Source of the DNA: Corynebacterium heidelbergense
Lineage (GTDB): Bacteria; Actinomycetota; Actinomycetes; Mycobacteriales; Mycobacteriaceae
Assembly (NCBI RefSeq): GCF_028609845.1
Contig: NZ_CP063191.1
Location: 1,426,001-1,490,000 of the forward strand
DNA: 64,000 bases
Direction: 5' to 3'
Shown: positions 36,807-45,886 of the stretch, piece after piece
Layout of the letters: the number at the start of each line of letters is the position of its first letter
How positions within the stretch are numbered: the stretch's first letter is position 1
Notes under the pieces: model-generated
Told to the model about the DNA's origin: nothing
What the model saw: the letters and a program-made list of their open reading frames with translations, nothing else
The model's database searches: none
Program-made: the position numbers and the translations under genes

Positions 36807-38654
36807 ATGACTGCAATCCCCTTGAGGTCCAGCGTCACCACCCAGGGCCGCAACGCCGCCGGGGCCCGTTCCCTGTGGCGCGCCACCGGCATGACCGACA
36901 GCGATTTCACCAAGCCCATCGTCGCCATCGCGAATAGCTATACCCAGTTCGTTCCCGGCCACGTCCACCTCAAGGATGTGGGGGACATCGTCGCAGACGC
37001 CGTGCGCGCCGCTGGTGGCGTCCCTCGAGAATTCAACACCATCGCCGTGGACGACGGCATTGCAATGGGCCACGCCGGAATGCTCTATTCCCTGCCCTCC
37101 CGGGAGGTGATCTCGGATGCGGTGGAGTACATGGTCAACGGCCACGCCGCAGATGCCCTGGTGTGCATCTCCAACTGCGACAAGATCACGCCGGGGATGT
37201 TGAATGCCGCGATGCGGTTGAACATCCCGGTGGTCTTCGTTTCCGGCGGGCCGATGGAGGCGGGCAAGACCGTTTCCGTGGATGGGGTGGTGCAGGCACC
37301 GACGGACCTTATTACCGCGATTTCGGCTTCCGCCTCGGAGCGGGTGGATGCGCAGGGGTTACTGAGCGTGGAGCAGGCGGCCTGCCCCACCTGTGGCTCG
37401 TGTTCCGGGATGTTCACCGCGAACTCCATGAACTGTCTGACGGAGGCGCTGGGGTTGTCCCTGCCGGGCAATGGGTCCACCCTGGCGACGCACGCCGCGC
37501 GCCGAGACCTGTTTACCCGGGCGGGCACGACGATCGTGGAGCTGTGCAACCGCTATTACGGGGAGGGTGACGAATCGGTTCTGCCCCGCAGCATCGCGAC
37601 GCGGGAAGCTTTCGAAAATGCGATGGCCTTGGATATGGCCATGGGCGGTTCCACGAATACGGTGCTACACATCCTGGCCGCGGCGGAGGAGGGCGAGGTG
37701 CCGTTCACGTTGCAGGACATCGACGACCTGTCCAAGCGGGTGCCCTGCCTGTCCAAGGTTTCCCCCAACTCCGACTATCACATGGAGGATGTGCATCGAG
37801 CTGGGGGGATTCCGGCCATCCTCGGCGAGCTGTGGCGCGGGGGGAAGCTGAACGAGGGCGTGCGGGCCGTGCATGCGCCGGACCTGAAGACCTGGTTGGA
37901 GCGGTGGGATGTGCGCGGGCCCGGTGCGGCGCCGGAGGCGGTTGAGCTGTTCCACGCTGCGCCGGGTGGGGTGCGCACCACCGAGCCGTTCAGCACGGAA
38001 AACCGCTGGTCCTCTCTGGATACCGATTCGGCGGAGGGTTGCATTCGCGATGTGGAGCATGCCTACACGGCCGATGGGGGCCTGGTCATTCTGCGCGGCA
38101 ACCTGGCCGAGGACGGGGCTGTGATCAAGGCTGCGGGCATCGATCCGGATGTGTGGCAATTCTCCGGGCCGGCGTTGGTGGTGGAGTCCCAGGAGGACGC
38201 GGTGCGCGTGATTCTGGAGCGGAAGGTCCAGGAGGGGGACGTGATTGTGGTCCGTTATGAGGGGCCGGCCGGTGGGCCGGGGATGCAGGAGATGCTCCAC
38301 CCGACCGCGTTCCTGAAGGGTGCTGGGTTGGGCAAGAAGTGCGCGCTGATCACCGATGGGCGGTTTTCCGGCGGGTCCTCGGGTATTTCTGTTGGGCATA
38401 TTTCCCCGGAGGCGGCGGCCGGTGGGGTGATCGGTCTGGTCCGCGATGGGGACATTATCGAGATCGACGTCAATGCCCGGAAGCTCCAGGTGAAACTCAC
38501 CGCTGAGGAGTTGTCGGAGCGACGCAGGGAGATGGACGCCAGCGACAGCGCGTGGCAACCCACGACCCGCACACGGACCGTGACGAAGGCCCTGCGTGCA
38601 TATGCCGCGATGGCGACCTCTGCGGATCGGGGTGCGGTGCGGGAAGTGCGCTAG
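36807..38654 (+). CDS. ilvD: IlvD, dihydroxy-acid dehydratase
   Basis: The 615-residue Fe-S enzyme dehydrates the dihydroxy acids in branched-chain amino-acid synthesis. The cluster cysteines lie in [11 protein letters not shown] and [19 protein letters not shown], and the C-terminal half has [21 protein letters not shown]. Length and motifs are normal. It is tightly linked to the PH-domain gene. Its stop shares CTAG with the stop of the convergent small gene. Confidence 0.96.
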   Translation: MTAIPLRSSVTTQGRNAAGARSLWRATGMTDSDFTKPIVAIANSYTQFVPGHVHLKDVGDIVADAVRAAGGVPREFNTIAVDDGIAMGHAGMLYSLPSREVISDAVEYMVNGHAADALVCISNCDKITPGMLNAAMRLNIPVVFVSGGPMEAGKTVSVDGVVQAPTDLITAISASASERVDAQGLLSVEQAACPTCGSCSGMFTANSMNCLTEALGLSLPGNGSTLATHAARRDLFTRAGTTIVELCNRYYGEGDESVLPRSIATREAFENAMALDMAMGGSTNTVLHILAAAEEGEVPFTLQDIDDLSKRVPCLSKVSPNSDYHMEDVHRAGGIPAILGELWRGGKLNEGVRAVHAPDLKTWLERWDVRGPGAAPEAVELFHAAPGGVRTTEPFSTENRWSSLDTDSAEGCIRDVEHAYTADGGLVILRGNLAEDGAVIKAAGIDPDVWQFSGPALVVESQEDAVRVILERKVQEGDVIVVRYEGPAGGPGMQEMLHPTAFLKGAGLGKKCALITDGRFSGGSSGISVGHISPEAAAGGVIGLVRDGDIIEIDVNARKLQVKLTAEELSERRREMDASDSAWQPTTRTRTVTKALRAYAAMATSADRGAVREVR

Positions 38655-38851
38655 GGCTTGCCCGTGCGTTCGCGGTGATCGCAGCCGGGCCAGCAGCAGG
38701 GGCGGCGTTTGGCGTTTTCCACGCAGCAGACGAATTCGTTGCGCCCGAGTGGGGTCAGCCCATTCCACAGGTCCCCCACGTTCTCCGCCGTAATTGCTTC
38801 CCGCAGATCGGCGGGGAGTTCGTGCACTACTCCGCCGAGGAGCTCAGCCAT
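38651..38851 (-). CDS. short YdeI/OmpD-associated-like protein
   Basis: The 66-residue product resembles the C-terminal YdeI/OmpD-associated module: LPADLREAI, then [17 protein letters not shown], then [17 protein letters not shown] with a Cys-rich end. In the relatives I remember, about 20 residues (TR-RRI-RT-EEL type) stand between ENAK and RRPCCWPGC. They are absent here, so an in-frame deletion is possible. The start overlaps the end of the thiamine-binding gene by 8 bp, so it is coupled to it. Function unknown. Confidence 0.6.
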   Translation of the reverse strand: MAELLGGVVHELPADLREAITAENVGDLWNGLTPLGRNEFVCCVENAKRRPCCWPGCDHRERTGKP

Positions 38852-39215
38852 TGGTTGGTGTTTTTCTGTGGGTTTCTGCGGGCGAGGTGGGGTTAGATCG
38901 GGTGGACGTGCCGCCTGACGCGAGAATGCGGTCCACGGCAGCGACCTTGTCGGTGATTTGACCGGTTATGCCCGGTCGAATGTCTGCCTTTAAGACGAGG
39001 CTGACCCGCGGAGAGACGGCGACCACGGCCTCGGTGGCGCGCTTGACCACATCCATCACTTCCGCCCACTCCCCTTCTACCAGCGTGAACATGGCGTTGG
39101 TTTCGTTGGGTAGGCCCGAGTCCCGGACGATTTTGACGGCCCGGGCCACGGCTTCGGCCATGTCCGCGTGGGCGTTGGGCGTTTCAGTCGGGGCCACGGA
39201 GAATGCAACGATCAT
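38844..39215 (-). CDS. MTH1187/YkoF-type thiamine-binding protein (DUF77)
   Basis: The 123-residue protein matches the MTH1187 family: IVAFSVAPTETPNAHADMAEAVARAV, the central TNAMFTLVEGEW and SLVLKADIRPG. The family has a ferredoxin-like fold that forms tetramers and can bind thiamine or related compounds. The C-terminal 25 residues are polar and poorly conserved. A leaderless -10 precedes the ATG. No thiamine gene is nearby. Confidence 0.82.
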   Translation of the reverse strand: MIVAFSVAPTETPNAHADMAEAVARAVKIVRDSGLPNETNAMFTLVEGEWAEVMDVVKRATEAVVAVSPRVSLVLKADIRPGITGQITDKVAAVDRILASGGTSTRSNPTSPAETHRKTPTNG

Positions 39216-39222
39216 GGTGCCG

Positions 39223-39228
39223 AGTGTA
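39223..39228 (-). promoter_or_regulatory. leaderless -10 of the DUF77 gene
   Basis: On the minus strand TACACT lies 7 nt before the ATG at 39215. Confidence 0.55.
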
Positions 39229-39420
39229 GGACGGCATTCGGGGGTGCGGAGGGGGACGGTAATAAGCGCGGGGGGACAGCGACATTTCGATTGGACGGCA
39301 CACTTTTGTTGCCAACATCATTGAATGGCGGCAAGTGGGCAATCCTGCCTACTTTCTGTGGGTCAGCCGTTTTCGCGTATGTGCGGAGCCTGACCGTCTG
39401 AGGAGGAACGAGGTCGACCT

Positions 39421-40206
39421 ATGTCGCAACCCCATGACCCGAACCGCCAGCCCAACAATGGCGCCGACAATCCGCATTCCGGCGGTGACCAATATGGTGG
39501 CAACCAACATGGTGAGAGCCAGTACGGTGGTCACGCACAGAGCGGCAACGAGTACGGCCGAGAGCACTTCAGCGGCAACCAGTATGGTCAAAGCCGTCAG
39601 GGCGGCGAGGCATATGGCGGTGGTGGATACCCGCAGCCCGGTTCGGGCCAGCCGACATCGGGCGAGTACGGCCAGCAAGCACCCGGATACGGTTCCGCAC
39701 CAGGGGCACAGCCCCAATACGGTCAAGCCGGTCAGCAGCATGCGCAGCAGGTTCCGTATCAGGGATATCCGCAGAGTCAGCAGAAGAAGCCTTGGTACAA
39801 GCGTCCGATCATCGTGGTCCCGCTGATCCTGCTTGCCCTGTTCATCTTGGCGCTCGGCAGTTGTATCGCCTTCATCGGTACTGCGGCCAACGAGGTGGAT
39901 AAGCAGATGAGTGCGGAACACAAGATCTCGTACGCCGTGGAGGGCGACGCCAAGGATGCGTCCGTTACCTACAGCGCAGGGCAGTCCAACACGTCTCAGG
40001 ACACGGGTGTTGCCGCTGGGTGGACCAAGGAGGTAACCATCACGGGACCTCTGGGCGCGACCTCGACCGCTACGAACGGCATGAATGATACGGGCGCCGT
40101 GACGTGCAAGATCCTCAAGGACGGAAACGTGATCAGCGAAAACACGGCAACAGGTGCCTTCGCGACCGCAACTTGTAGCGCTACCGACGCCTCCCTCAAT
40201 AAGTAG
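39421..40206 (+). CDS. MmpS-like membrane protein with Gln/Gly/Tyr-rich N-terminus
   Basis: The 261-residue protein has three parts. Residues 1-120 are low complexity (Gln, Gly, Tyr, Asn, Ser; repeats such as QYGG and EYG). Residues 128-150 form one membrane helix (IIVVPLILLALFILALGSCIAFIG). Residues 155-261 form an extracytoplasmic MmpS-type domain with VTYSAGQS, WTKEVTITG and a closing pair of Cys residues (CKILKDG, ATCSA). MmpS proteins assist MmpL lipid or siderophore transporters, but no MmpL is in the window. A GAGGAGG site precedes the ATG. Confidence 0.75.
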   Translation: MSQPHDPNRQPNNGADNPHSGGDQYGGNQHGESQYGGHAQSGNEYGREHFSGNQYGQSRQGGEAYGGGGYPQPGSGQPTSGEYGQQAPGYGSAPGAQPQYGQAGQQHAQQVPYQGYPQSQQKKPWYKRPIIVVPLILLALFILALGSCIAFIGTAANEVDKQMSAEHKISYAVEGDAKDASVTYSAGQSNTSQDTGVAAGWTKEVTITGPLGATSTATNGMNDTGAVTCKILKDGNVISENTATGAFATATCSATDASLNK

Positions 40207-40235
40207 AACCCGAAAGCCCCGTGCAGCTTGGCCCT

Positions 40236-40405
40236 GAGGTGTGGGTGTTGGGTGTGCGGGGGGTGTGGATATGTGCGGTGTGGGTTGGGGGGTGGTGGTT
40301 GGTGTGTGGGGTGGGGTTTTTGCCGGTGTGATGTTGGGTTGGGGGGCATGGGGGCGGTAAAAACGGCTGGGTGGGGTGGGGTCGCAGGTGGGTTGGTGTG
40401 GGTGT
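40236..40405. other. strand-skewed G/T tract with quadruplex potential
   Basis: In the 314-bp convergent gap between the MmpS-like gene and lysG, the plus strand is almost only G and T, with repeated runs of 3-6 G separated by T. Several G-runs are close enough to form a G-quadruplex. The minus strand is C/A-rich and G-poor, like a Rho utilisation site in the RNA leaving lysG. I see no convincing gene in this gap. Confidence 0.8.
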
Positions 40406-40520
40406 TCGATCGGATAGTTTTTCGATTGCCCAGCCGGTGGGGTGTGGCGGCGCGGTGGGCACCGCTCCCGGGCCGGTGGTGCGGGGGGAGCGCGCCGCTA
40501 TCGGCGTCCGGAAGAATTGT

Positions 40521-41393
40521 CTACCGCAACCCCACTGCGGCGGCAGCATGAATGGCGTCGCCCAGCCTCTCCACCACCTGCGATTCCACGCGCCAGTGCT
40601 GCCAATAGAGCGGCACGTCCAGCACATCATCGCTCAGCAGATCCATCGCACCCCGCCCGATCCATTCCTCGGCGGTGACCTCCGGAATCATGGCCCACCC
40701 CAGCCCCGCCGCAACGGCCTGATTGATCCCCTCGAAGGACGGCACGTGGCTCACCACCCGCCCCGCCGCCGGCCCCCGCTCCCCCAGGTGCGCAGCCAGC
40801 ACCGGCGCCTCCATCAGGTCTTTCGACCCGAATCGCACCGCGGGCAGATCCGCCCAGCCGTACCGCCCCTCCCGCAAATCCGCCGCGAGCCCCGGCGACC
40901 CCACCGGCCGATACCGCTGCACCCCCAGGTACTCGCTGTCGCACCCGGGCACGGCCCGCGCCTCCGTCGTCACCACGCCCAGGCAATCCCCGCGCTTGAG
41001 CGTCGCCAGTGAGTGCCGCTCGTCCTCAATCCAGATGCGCAGGCCGGTGTGGCGCCCGGCGCTGGCGTCCCGAAAGATCGCGCTGAACCACGTGCCGAGG
41101 GAATCGGCGTTGACCACTACAGATAGCGGCATGGTCAGCGCCTGCCCCTCCAACTGCGCGGTGGCCTCCGCCTCGAGTAACCGCCGCCGCCTCGCTGTCT
41201 GCACGAGGATCTCCCCGGCTTCCGTCGCGGTCGGTGGACTTGTGCGCCGCAGCAGGACCCGGCCCGCGCTGAGCTCGAGGTTTTTGATGCGCTGACTCAC
41301 GGCGGATGGGCTGATCCCCAGGGCAGAGGCGGCCCCGTCGAAGCTGCCCTCATCGATGACAGCAATGAGGGTATCCAGGTGCCCGAAGTTCAT
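40521..41393 (-). CDS. lysG: LysG/ArgP-family LysR-type regulator
   Basis: The 290-residue protein has the LysR helix-turn-helix (GSFDGAASALGISPSAVSQRIKNLE) and an effector domain of the ArgP/LysG type. It is divergent from lysE with 71 bp between starts, the classic lysG/lysE arrangement. LysG activates lysE in response to intracellular lysine, arginine or histidine. A leaderless -10 precedes the ATG. Likely binding sites lie in 41394-41464 but were not resolved. Confidence 0.9.
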   Translation of the reverse strand: MNFGHLDTLIAVIDEGSFDGAASALGISPSAVSQRIKNLELSAGRVLLRRTSPPTATEAGEILVQTARRRRLLEAEATAQLEGQALTMPLSVVVNADSLGTWFSAIFRDASAGRHTGLRIWIEDERHSLATLKRGDCLGVVTTEARAVPGCDSEYLGVQRYRPVGSPGLAADLREGRYGWADLPAVRFGSKDLMEAPVLAAHLGERGPAAGRVVSHVPSFEGINQAVAAGLGWAMIPEVTAEEWIGRGAMDLLSDDVLDVPLYWQHWRVESQVVERLGDAIHAAAAVGLR

Positions 41394-41399
41394 GAAGAT

Positions 41400-41405
41400 A
41401 TTCTA
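41400..41405 (-). promoter_or_regulatory. leaderless -10 of lysG
   Basis: On the minus strand TAGAAT lies 6 nt before the ATG at 41393. Confidence 0.6.
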
Positions 41406-41451
41406 AACCATATGAAGTTAACTTAGATTGTCTACAGAGGGCGGCCATACT

Positions 41452-41457
41452 TACCCT
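41452..41457 (+). promoter_or_regulatory. leaderless -10 of lysE
   Basis: TACCCT lies 7 nt before a GTG at 41465, which favours that codon over the ATG at 41471 as the lysE start. Confidence 0.5.
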
Positions 41458-41464
41458 GTGAGCT

Positions 41465-42247
41465 GTGGATATGACGTCGCTTAACTCGCTGCTTACCGCC
41501 CCAGGCCCATCCGCCGCCTGGCAGGGTTTTCTCCTGTGGATCGCCCTCATCGCGGCCATTGGACCGCAGAACGCCCTCCTCATAAAGCAGGGCTTGAAGC
41601 GCCGCGCCGTCGGCGTGATCGTGGGTGTGTGCATGCTCAGCGACGTGATTTTCGTGCTCGGCGGGGTTTTCGGTATGGGCGCCGTGATCGAGCGCGCCCC
41701 CTGGCTCATGTTCGGTCTGCGCTGGGCAGGGGTGGTCTATCTGCTGTGGTTCGGCGCTAGCTGCATTCGCGATGCCATCCGGCCGAAGGCCCTCGTCGAT
41801 TCTTCTCTTGTGGACGCCCCCAGCCCCGCGCCCGTCAAACAACCCGCCCTTGTCCCCACGGGTGGCGCGGGTGCGGACCAAACCCAGGCTGAGTGGGTGT
41901 ATCACTGCCAATCGGGCGGCGAACGCCAGCCGCTACGCACGGAGCAGAGCGCACCCCGCAGCATCCGGGGTCCGATCCTGCTGGCCCTAGCCATGTGCTG
42001 GCTGAATCCCGGGGCCTACCTGGACGGCTTCGTGATGTTGGGGTCCGTCGCCAACCAGTACGGCCCGGAGAAGTGGTGCTTCGCGCTTGGGTCGCTGGCG
42101 GCGACGTGCCTGTGGTTCCCGGTGGTGGGGTACGGCTCCGCTGCGCTGGCGAAGCCGCTGTCCAAGCCGGCGGTGTGGCGGTGGATCAATATCGCCGTGG
42201 CCCTCATGATGGCGGCGCTGGCCTACAACCTAGCCTTCAACCTTTGA
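41465..42247 (+). CDS. lysE: LysE, basic amino-acid exporter
   Basis: The 260-residue membrane protein has the LysE motif AAIGPQNALLIKQGL near the first helix and six hydrophobic segments. It exports lysine and arginine. It is longer than C. glutamicum LysE because of a hydrophilic insertion of about 60 residues between helix 3 and helix 4 (about residues 107-165, rich in Pro, Ala, Gln and Arg). Helix 4-6 motifs (CWLNPGAYLDGFVMLGS) are intact. Start GTG 41465 fits a leaderless transcript. Confidence 0.88.
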   Translation: MDMTSLNSLLTAPGPSAAWQGFLLWIALIAAIGPQNALLIKQGLKRRAVGVIVGVCMLSDVIFVLGGVFGMGAVIERAPWLMFGLRWAGVVYLLWFGASCIRDAIRPKALVDSSLVDAPSPAPVKQPALVPTGGAGADQTQAEWVYHCQSGGERQPLRTEQSAPRSIRGPILLALAMCWLNPGAYLDGFVMLGSVANQYGPEKWCFALGSLAATCLWFPVVGYGSAALAKPLSKPAVWRWINIAVALMMAALAYNLAFNL

Positions 42248-42268
42248 CCAGGCCTCTACAGCCTCTAG

Positions 42269-43237
42269 CTAGTTCAGCGGGTTGCCGCCACCCAGCAGCA
42301 ACCACCCGGCGATCAGCCCGCCGAGGCCTAGGAGCGCGAACAGGGTGGAGGACACCCGCGGCCGGGTGGACCACTGCCGGGCCCGGTCCAGGGAGAGGCG
42401 CCCCGGGCCGGTCCACACGAGGCCGAACGTGATGAGCGCGAACAGAGCCCACAGGTACACCATCGGGTTGAGGGCATAAGGCCAGAGCTGCCCGGAGAAG
42501 GTGTTGAGGTTGTGCAGGGCCAGGAAGCCGGTGATGACGAAGGCCACGGCGGCAGCCAGGGGGGTCAGCAAACCCAGCACCAGGAGCCCACCGGCGGCCA
42601 CCTGGGAGATGGGGACGACAAGGGCGAGGATGTCCGGGAACCGGTAGGCCTCGAAGCGAGTGGACAGGGCGTCGATGCCCGGGTCCCCGCCGAAGGTGAA
42701 CAGCGTCTGCAGGCCGTGGACGAGCAGTAGGGCGCCCGTGACGACACGCAGGATGAGCAGGCCGAAGTCGGTGGTGCCGCGGCCGGGGGTGGGGTCGGCG
42801 GGCTTGGCCTCTGGGAGGGTGGTGGTGTCTGTGGTGTCGGTGGCTGTGGTGTCCGTGGTGGTATCGGCTGTGCTGTCCGCGGTTGTAGTTGCGGGTGCCG
42901 CGGAAATCTCGGTGGGAGCTGAGGCGCTCTCGGTGTGAATGACCTTCGTGGGCTGCTCCGCGAAGTCGGTGTCCTCATAGCCGCCCTGCGCGGGAATAAC
43001 TTCCGTCGCGGCGTCCTCCCGGGCGCTCTTCCCGTCGATCTTCTGGGGGCGAGCCCGCCCCGTCATGGCGTAGATGTCCCGTTTCGGAGTGGTATCTGCC
43101 CCGGCACTCTTGCTGGCGGCCACGCTCCCGCCCTCGTAGTCAGGCACGTCGATGGTCTCGTCCACGTCTTGGGCGATCTCGTTGTGTGTGTCGTCGGCCG
43201 CCGTGGTTTCGGACTGCTTCTTCTGCGGGAACTTCAT
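42269..43237 (-). CDS. DoxX-family membrane protein with long polar N-terminus
   Basis: The 322-residue protein has a polar, Thr/Ala/Asp-rich N-terminal region (about 1-155, with many TDTT-like runs). A DoxX domain of four helices follows (about 165-290: FGLLILRVVTGALLLVHGLQTLF and VPISQVAAGGLLVLGLLTPLAA), then a C-terminal helix. DoxX proteins are linked to thiosulfate or redox processes at the membrane, but the role here is unknown. The start at 43237 is chosen for its leaderless -10 and the removal of three extra residues. Confidence 0.75.
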   Translation of the reverse strand: MKFPQKKQSETTAADDTHNEIAQDVDETIDVPDYEGGSVAASKSAGADTTPKRDIYAMTGRARPQKIDGKSAREDAATEVIPAQGGYEDTDFAEQPTKVIHTESASAPTEISAAPATTTADSTADTTTDTTATDTTDTTTLPEAKPADPTPGRGTTDFGLLILRVVTGALLLVHGLQTLFTFGGDPGIDALSTRFEAYRFPDILALVVPISQVAAGGLLVLGLLTPLAAAVAFVITGFLALHNLNTFSGQLWPYALNPMVYLWALFALITFGLVWTGPGRLSLDRARQWSTRPRVSSTLFALLGLGGLIAGWLLLGGGNPLN

Positions 43238-43244
43238 GCCCCTC

Positions 43245-43250
43245 ACCCTA
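43245..43250 (-). promoter_or_regulatory. leaderless -10 of the DoxX gene
   Basis: On the minus strand TAGGGT lies 7 nt before the ATG at 43237. Confidence 0.55.
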
Positions 43251-43304
43251 GGGGGATCCGCGCGCAGACCTGCGAATCTGCGGCGGCATGTCCGGCAGAA
43301 AAAC

Positions 43305-44822
43305 CTACTTCAGCTTCTCGGCAATGAGCTTGTTGACCTGCCCCGGATCAGCCTTGCCGCGGGTGGCCTTCATCACGGCACCAACGATAGCGCCGGTGAC
43401 CTTCTTATTGCCCGCCCGGTATTTCTCCACAATGTCCGGGTTTGCCGCGATGGCCTCGTCCACTGCCTTCTCGATGGCCCCATCATCGCGGACCACCTCC
43501 AAGCCGCGCGCGGAAACGACGTCGTCAACATCCCCTTCCCCGGCCAACACACCATCGACGGCCTGACGGGCCAGCTTGTTGGTCAGCTTGCCCTCCGCCA
43601 CGAGCTGGGCCACGCGGGCCACCTGGGCGGGCGTGATGGATAGCCCGTCCAGCTCCACACCCGCTTCGTTCGCCTTCTGCGCCAGATAGGCCACCCACCA
43701 GGAGCGCGCCTCCGCCGGCTTGGCCCCGGCCTCCACGGTCTCCACGATGAGGTCCAGGGCCCCAGCGTTGACGAGGTCCCGCATCTCCTCGTCCTTCAGG
43801 CCCCACTCCTGCTTAATCCGGGCGCGCCGGATCCACGGCATCTCCGGCAGAGTGGCGCGGATCTCCTCCACCCACTCCGCTGGGGCCAACACGGGCGGAA
43901 GGTCGGGGTCGTTGAAGTAGCGGTAATCCGCCATCGTTTCCTTCGGCCGCCCCTTGGAGGTGGTGCCGTCCGTCTCCTGGTAGTGCCGCGTTTCCTGGAT
44001 GATGTCCACGCCGTTGCTCAGACACGCAGCCTGGCGCTGCATCTCAAACCGCACGGCCTGCTCCACGGACTTCAGGGAGTTGATGTTTTTCGTCTCGGTG
44101 CGGGTACCAAACTCCTGGGTGCCCTTGGGGCGCAGGGAGAGGTTGGAGTCCACGCGCATGGAGCCCTGATCCATGCGGGCATCCGATACGCCGAGGGCCT
44201 TCACCAGGTCCCGCAGGGCGGTGACGTAGGCCCGGGCCACCTCCGGCGCCCGCTCCCCCGCGCCCTCGATGGGCTTAGTCACGATCTCGATGAGCGGCAC
44301 CCCCGCCCGGTTGCAGTCCACCAGGGATGCAGTGGCCCCGTGGATGCGGCCGCTGGCGCCCCCGAGGTGGGTGAGCTTGCCCGTGTCCTCCTCCATGTGG
44401 GCCCGCTCGATCTCCACGCGCCACTCGGTGCCGTCCTCCAGCACTACGTCCAGGTAACCGTCGTGGGCGATGGGCTCGTCGTACTGGCTGATCTGGTAGT
44501 TCTTCGGTTGATCCGGGTAGAAGTAGTTCTTCCGCGCAAACCGGGAGTGCGGCGCGATCTCGCAGTTCAGCGCCAGGCCGATCTTGATGGCCCACTCCAC
44601 CCCCTGCTTGTTGACGACGGGCAGGGCCCCGGGCAGACCCAGGCTGCAGGGGTCCACGTTGGAGTTCGGGGCGTCGCCGAACTCGGCGGACGAGGTGGAG
44701 AACATCTTGGTCTTCGTGGACAACTCCACGTGCACTTCCATGCCCATCACCGGGTCGTAGTGCTCGAGGACCTCGGCGTAATCCATCACGTCGTCTGAGT
44801 AGTCGTACACGGCGGCAGTCAT
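43305..44822 (-). CDS. gatB: GatB, aspartyl/glutamyl-tRNA amidotransferase subunit B
   Basis: The 505-residue protein is the kinase/tRNA-binding subunit of GatCAB. Visible are [70 protein letters not shown] and the C-terminal YqeY-like tail domain. It phosphorylates Glu-tRNA-Gln (and Asp-tRNA-Asn) for amidation with ammonia from GatA. gatA and gatC lie 8 kb away on the same strand. The promoter is leaderless. Confidence 0.97.
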   Translation of the reverse strand: MTAAVYDYSDDVMDYAEVLEHYDPVMGMEVHVELSTKTKMFSTSSAEFGDAPNSNVDPCSLGLPGALPVVNKQGVEWAIKIGLALNCEIAPHSRFARKNYFYPDQPKNYQISQYDEPIAHDGYLDVVLEDGTEWRVEIERAHMEEDTGKLTHLGGASGRIHGATASLVDCNRAGVPLIEIVTKPIEGAGERAPEVARAYVTALRDLVKALGVSDARMDQGSMRVDSNLSLRPKGTQEFGTRTETKNINSLKSVEQAVRFEMQRQAACLSNGVDIIQETRHYQETDGTTSKGRPKETMADYRYFNDPDLPPVLAPAEWVEEIRATLPEMPWIRRARIKQEWGLKDEEMRDLVNAGALDLIVETVEAGAKPAEARSWWVAYLAQKANEAGVELDGLSITPAQVARVAQLVAEGKLTNKLARQAVDGVLAGEGDVDDVVSARGLEVVRDDGAIEKAVDEAIAANPDIVEKYRAGNKKVTGAIVGAVMKATRGKADPGQVNKLIAEKLK

Positions 44823-44830
44823 GGTCCTAC

Positions 44831-44836
44831 ATGATA
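44831..44836 (-). promoter_or_regulatory. leaderless -10 of gatB
   Basis: On the minus strand TATCAT lies 8 nt before the ATG at 44822. Confidence 0.55.
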
Positions 44837-44843
44837 CCCACCG

Positions 44844-45872
44844 CTATCCGAACAGCGCCTGCGCCGTCTGGTAGCGGCGCATCGGCACCTCCTTGAGGTG
44901 CCCCACGGCCTCGTCGAAGCTGATCATCTCGATGTGGCCGCTGCGCAGGGCGGTGACCTTGCCGAATTCGCCGCGCAGGCAGGCCTTGGTGGCGTTCACG
45001 GCGTAGCGGGTGGCCAGAACGCGGTCAAAGGCGGTGGGGGTGCCGCCGCGCTGGATGTGCCCAAGCACGGTGGAGCGGACGTCCACGTCCAGGCGCTTCT
45101 CGATCTCCTTGGCAATGCGCGCGCCCATGTTTTGCATCTTGATGTGGCCGAACTGGTCCACTTCTTCGGCGTCCATCTCAATCGTCCCGGGCTTGGGCAC
45201 GGCCCCTTCCGCGACGACGATGATTCCGTACTTCTCCCCCAACTGCATGCGGCGGCGCATCTTCTTGCACACTTCTTCGATGTCGAAGGGCACCTCGGGG
45301 ATGAGGATGTGGTGGGCCCCGCCGGCCATGCCCGCGTGGAGGGCGATCCATCCGACGTGGCGGCCCATAACCTCCACAATCATCACCCGGTCGTGAGATT
45401 CGGCGGTGGTGTGGAGGCGGTCGATGGCGTCCGTAGCCACGGCCACTGCGGTGTCGAATCCGAAGGTGTAGTCGGTGCCGTTGACGTCGTTGTCAATTGT
45501 CTTGGGGACGCCCACAACCGGAATCCCGTTATCACTGAGCCACTTGGCACCCTTGAGGGTGCCTTCACCACCAATGGGGATTAGCGCGTCGATCCCCGCG
45601 TCTGCGAGATTCGCCTTGATCTGCTCCAGCCCCGCCTTGAACTTGTCCGGGTGCAGCCGCCCGGTGCCCAGGATGGTGCCGCCGCGGCGCAGGATGCGGT
45701 CGATGAAGGCATCGTCGTAGAGCTGTCGGCGGCGGTCCTCCAGAAGCCCTTGCCAGCCGTCTTCGAAGCCGACGACGGTGGAGCCGTGGTCCGCAGCGGT
45801 CCGCACAATCCCCCGGATCACGGCGTTGAGGCCCGGGCAGTCACCACCACTGGTCAAGGTCGCAATACGCAT
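44844..45872 (-). CDS. pfkA: PfkA, 6-phosphofructokinase
   Basis: The 342-residue enzyme phosphorylates fructose 6-phosphate in glycolysis. Visible are [57 protein letters not shown] and GHIQRGG. The Gly after GGE and the Lys in PKTIDND fit the actinobacterial ATP-dependent type. The start at 45872 is set by the family N-terminus [11 protein letters not shown] and by a leaderless -10. A longer in-frame reading upstream has no family similarity. Confidence 0.95.
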   Translation of the reverse strand: MRIATLTSGGDCPGLNAVIRGIVRTAADHGSTVVGFEDGWQGLLEDRRRQLYDDAFIDRILRRGGTILGTGRLHPDKFKAGLEQIKANLADAGIDALIPIGGEGTLKGAKWLSDNGIPVVGVPKTIDNDVNGTDYTFGFDTAVAVATDAIDRLHTTAESHDRVMIVEVMGRHVGWIALHAGMAGGAHHILIPEVPFDIEEVCKKMRRRMQLGEKYGIIVVAEGAVPKPGTIEMDAEEVDQFGHIKMQNMGARIAKEIEKRLDVDVRSTVLGHIQRGGTPTAFDRVLATRYAVNATKACLRGEFGKVTALRSGHIEMISFDEAVGHLKEVPMRRYQTAQALFG

Positions 45873-45879
45873 GGACCTT

Positions 45880-45885
45880 AGTGTA
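45880..45885 (-). promoter_or_regulatory. leaderless -10 of pfkA
   Basis: On the minus strand TACACT lies 7 nt before the ATG at 45872. Confidence 0.6.
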
Positions 45886-45886
45886 G

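Noticed and set aside
40196..40630. 144-codon Pro/His/Thr-rich minus-strand frame across the G/T tract
   Set aside because: Its composition is fully explained by the strand skew and it overlaps the lysG 3' end.
43263..43282. CGCAGA/TCTGCG hairpin between gatB and the DoxX gene as a terminator
   Set aside because: Short stem, 8-nt loop and no T-run in either direction.
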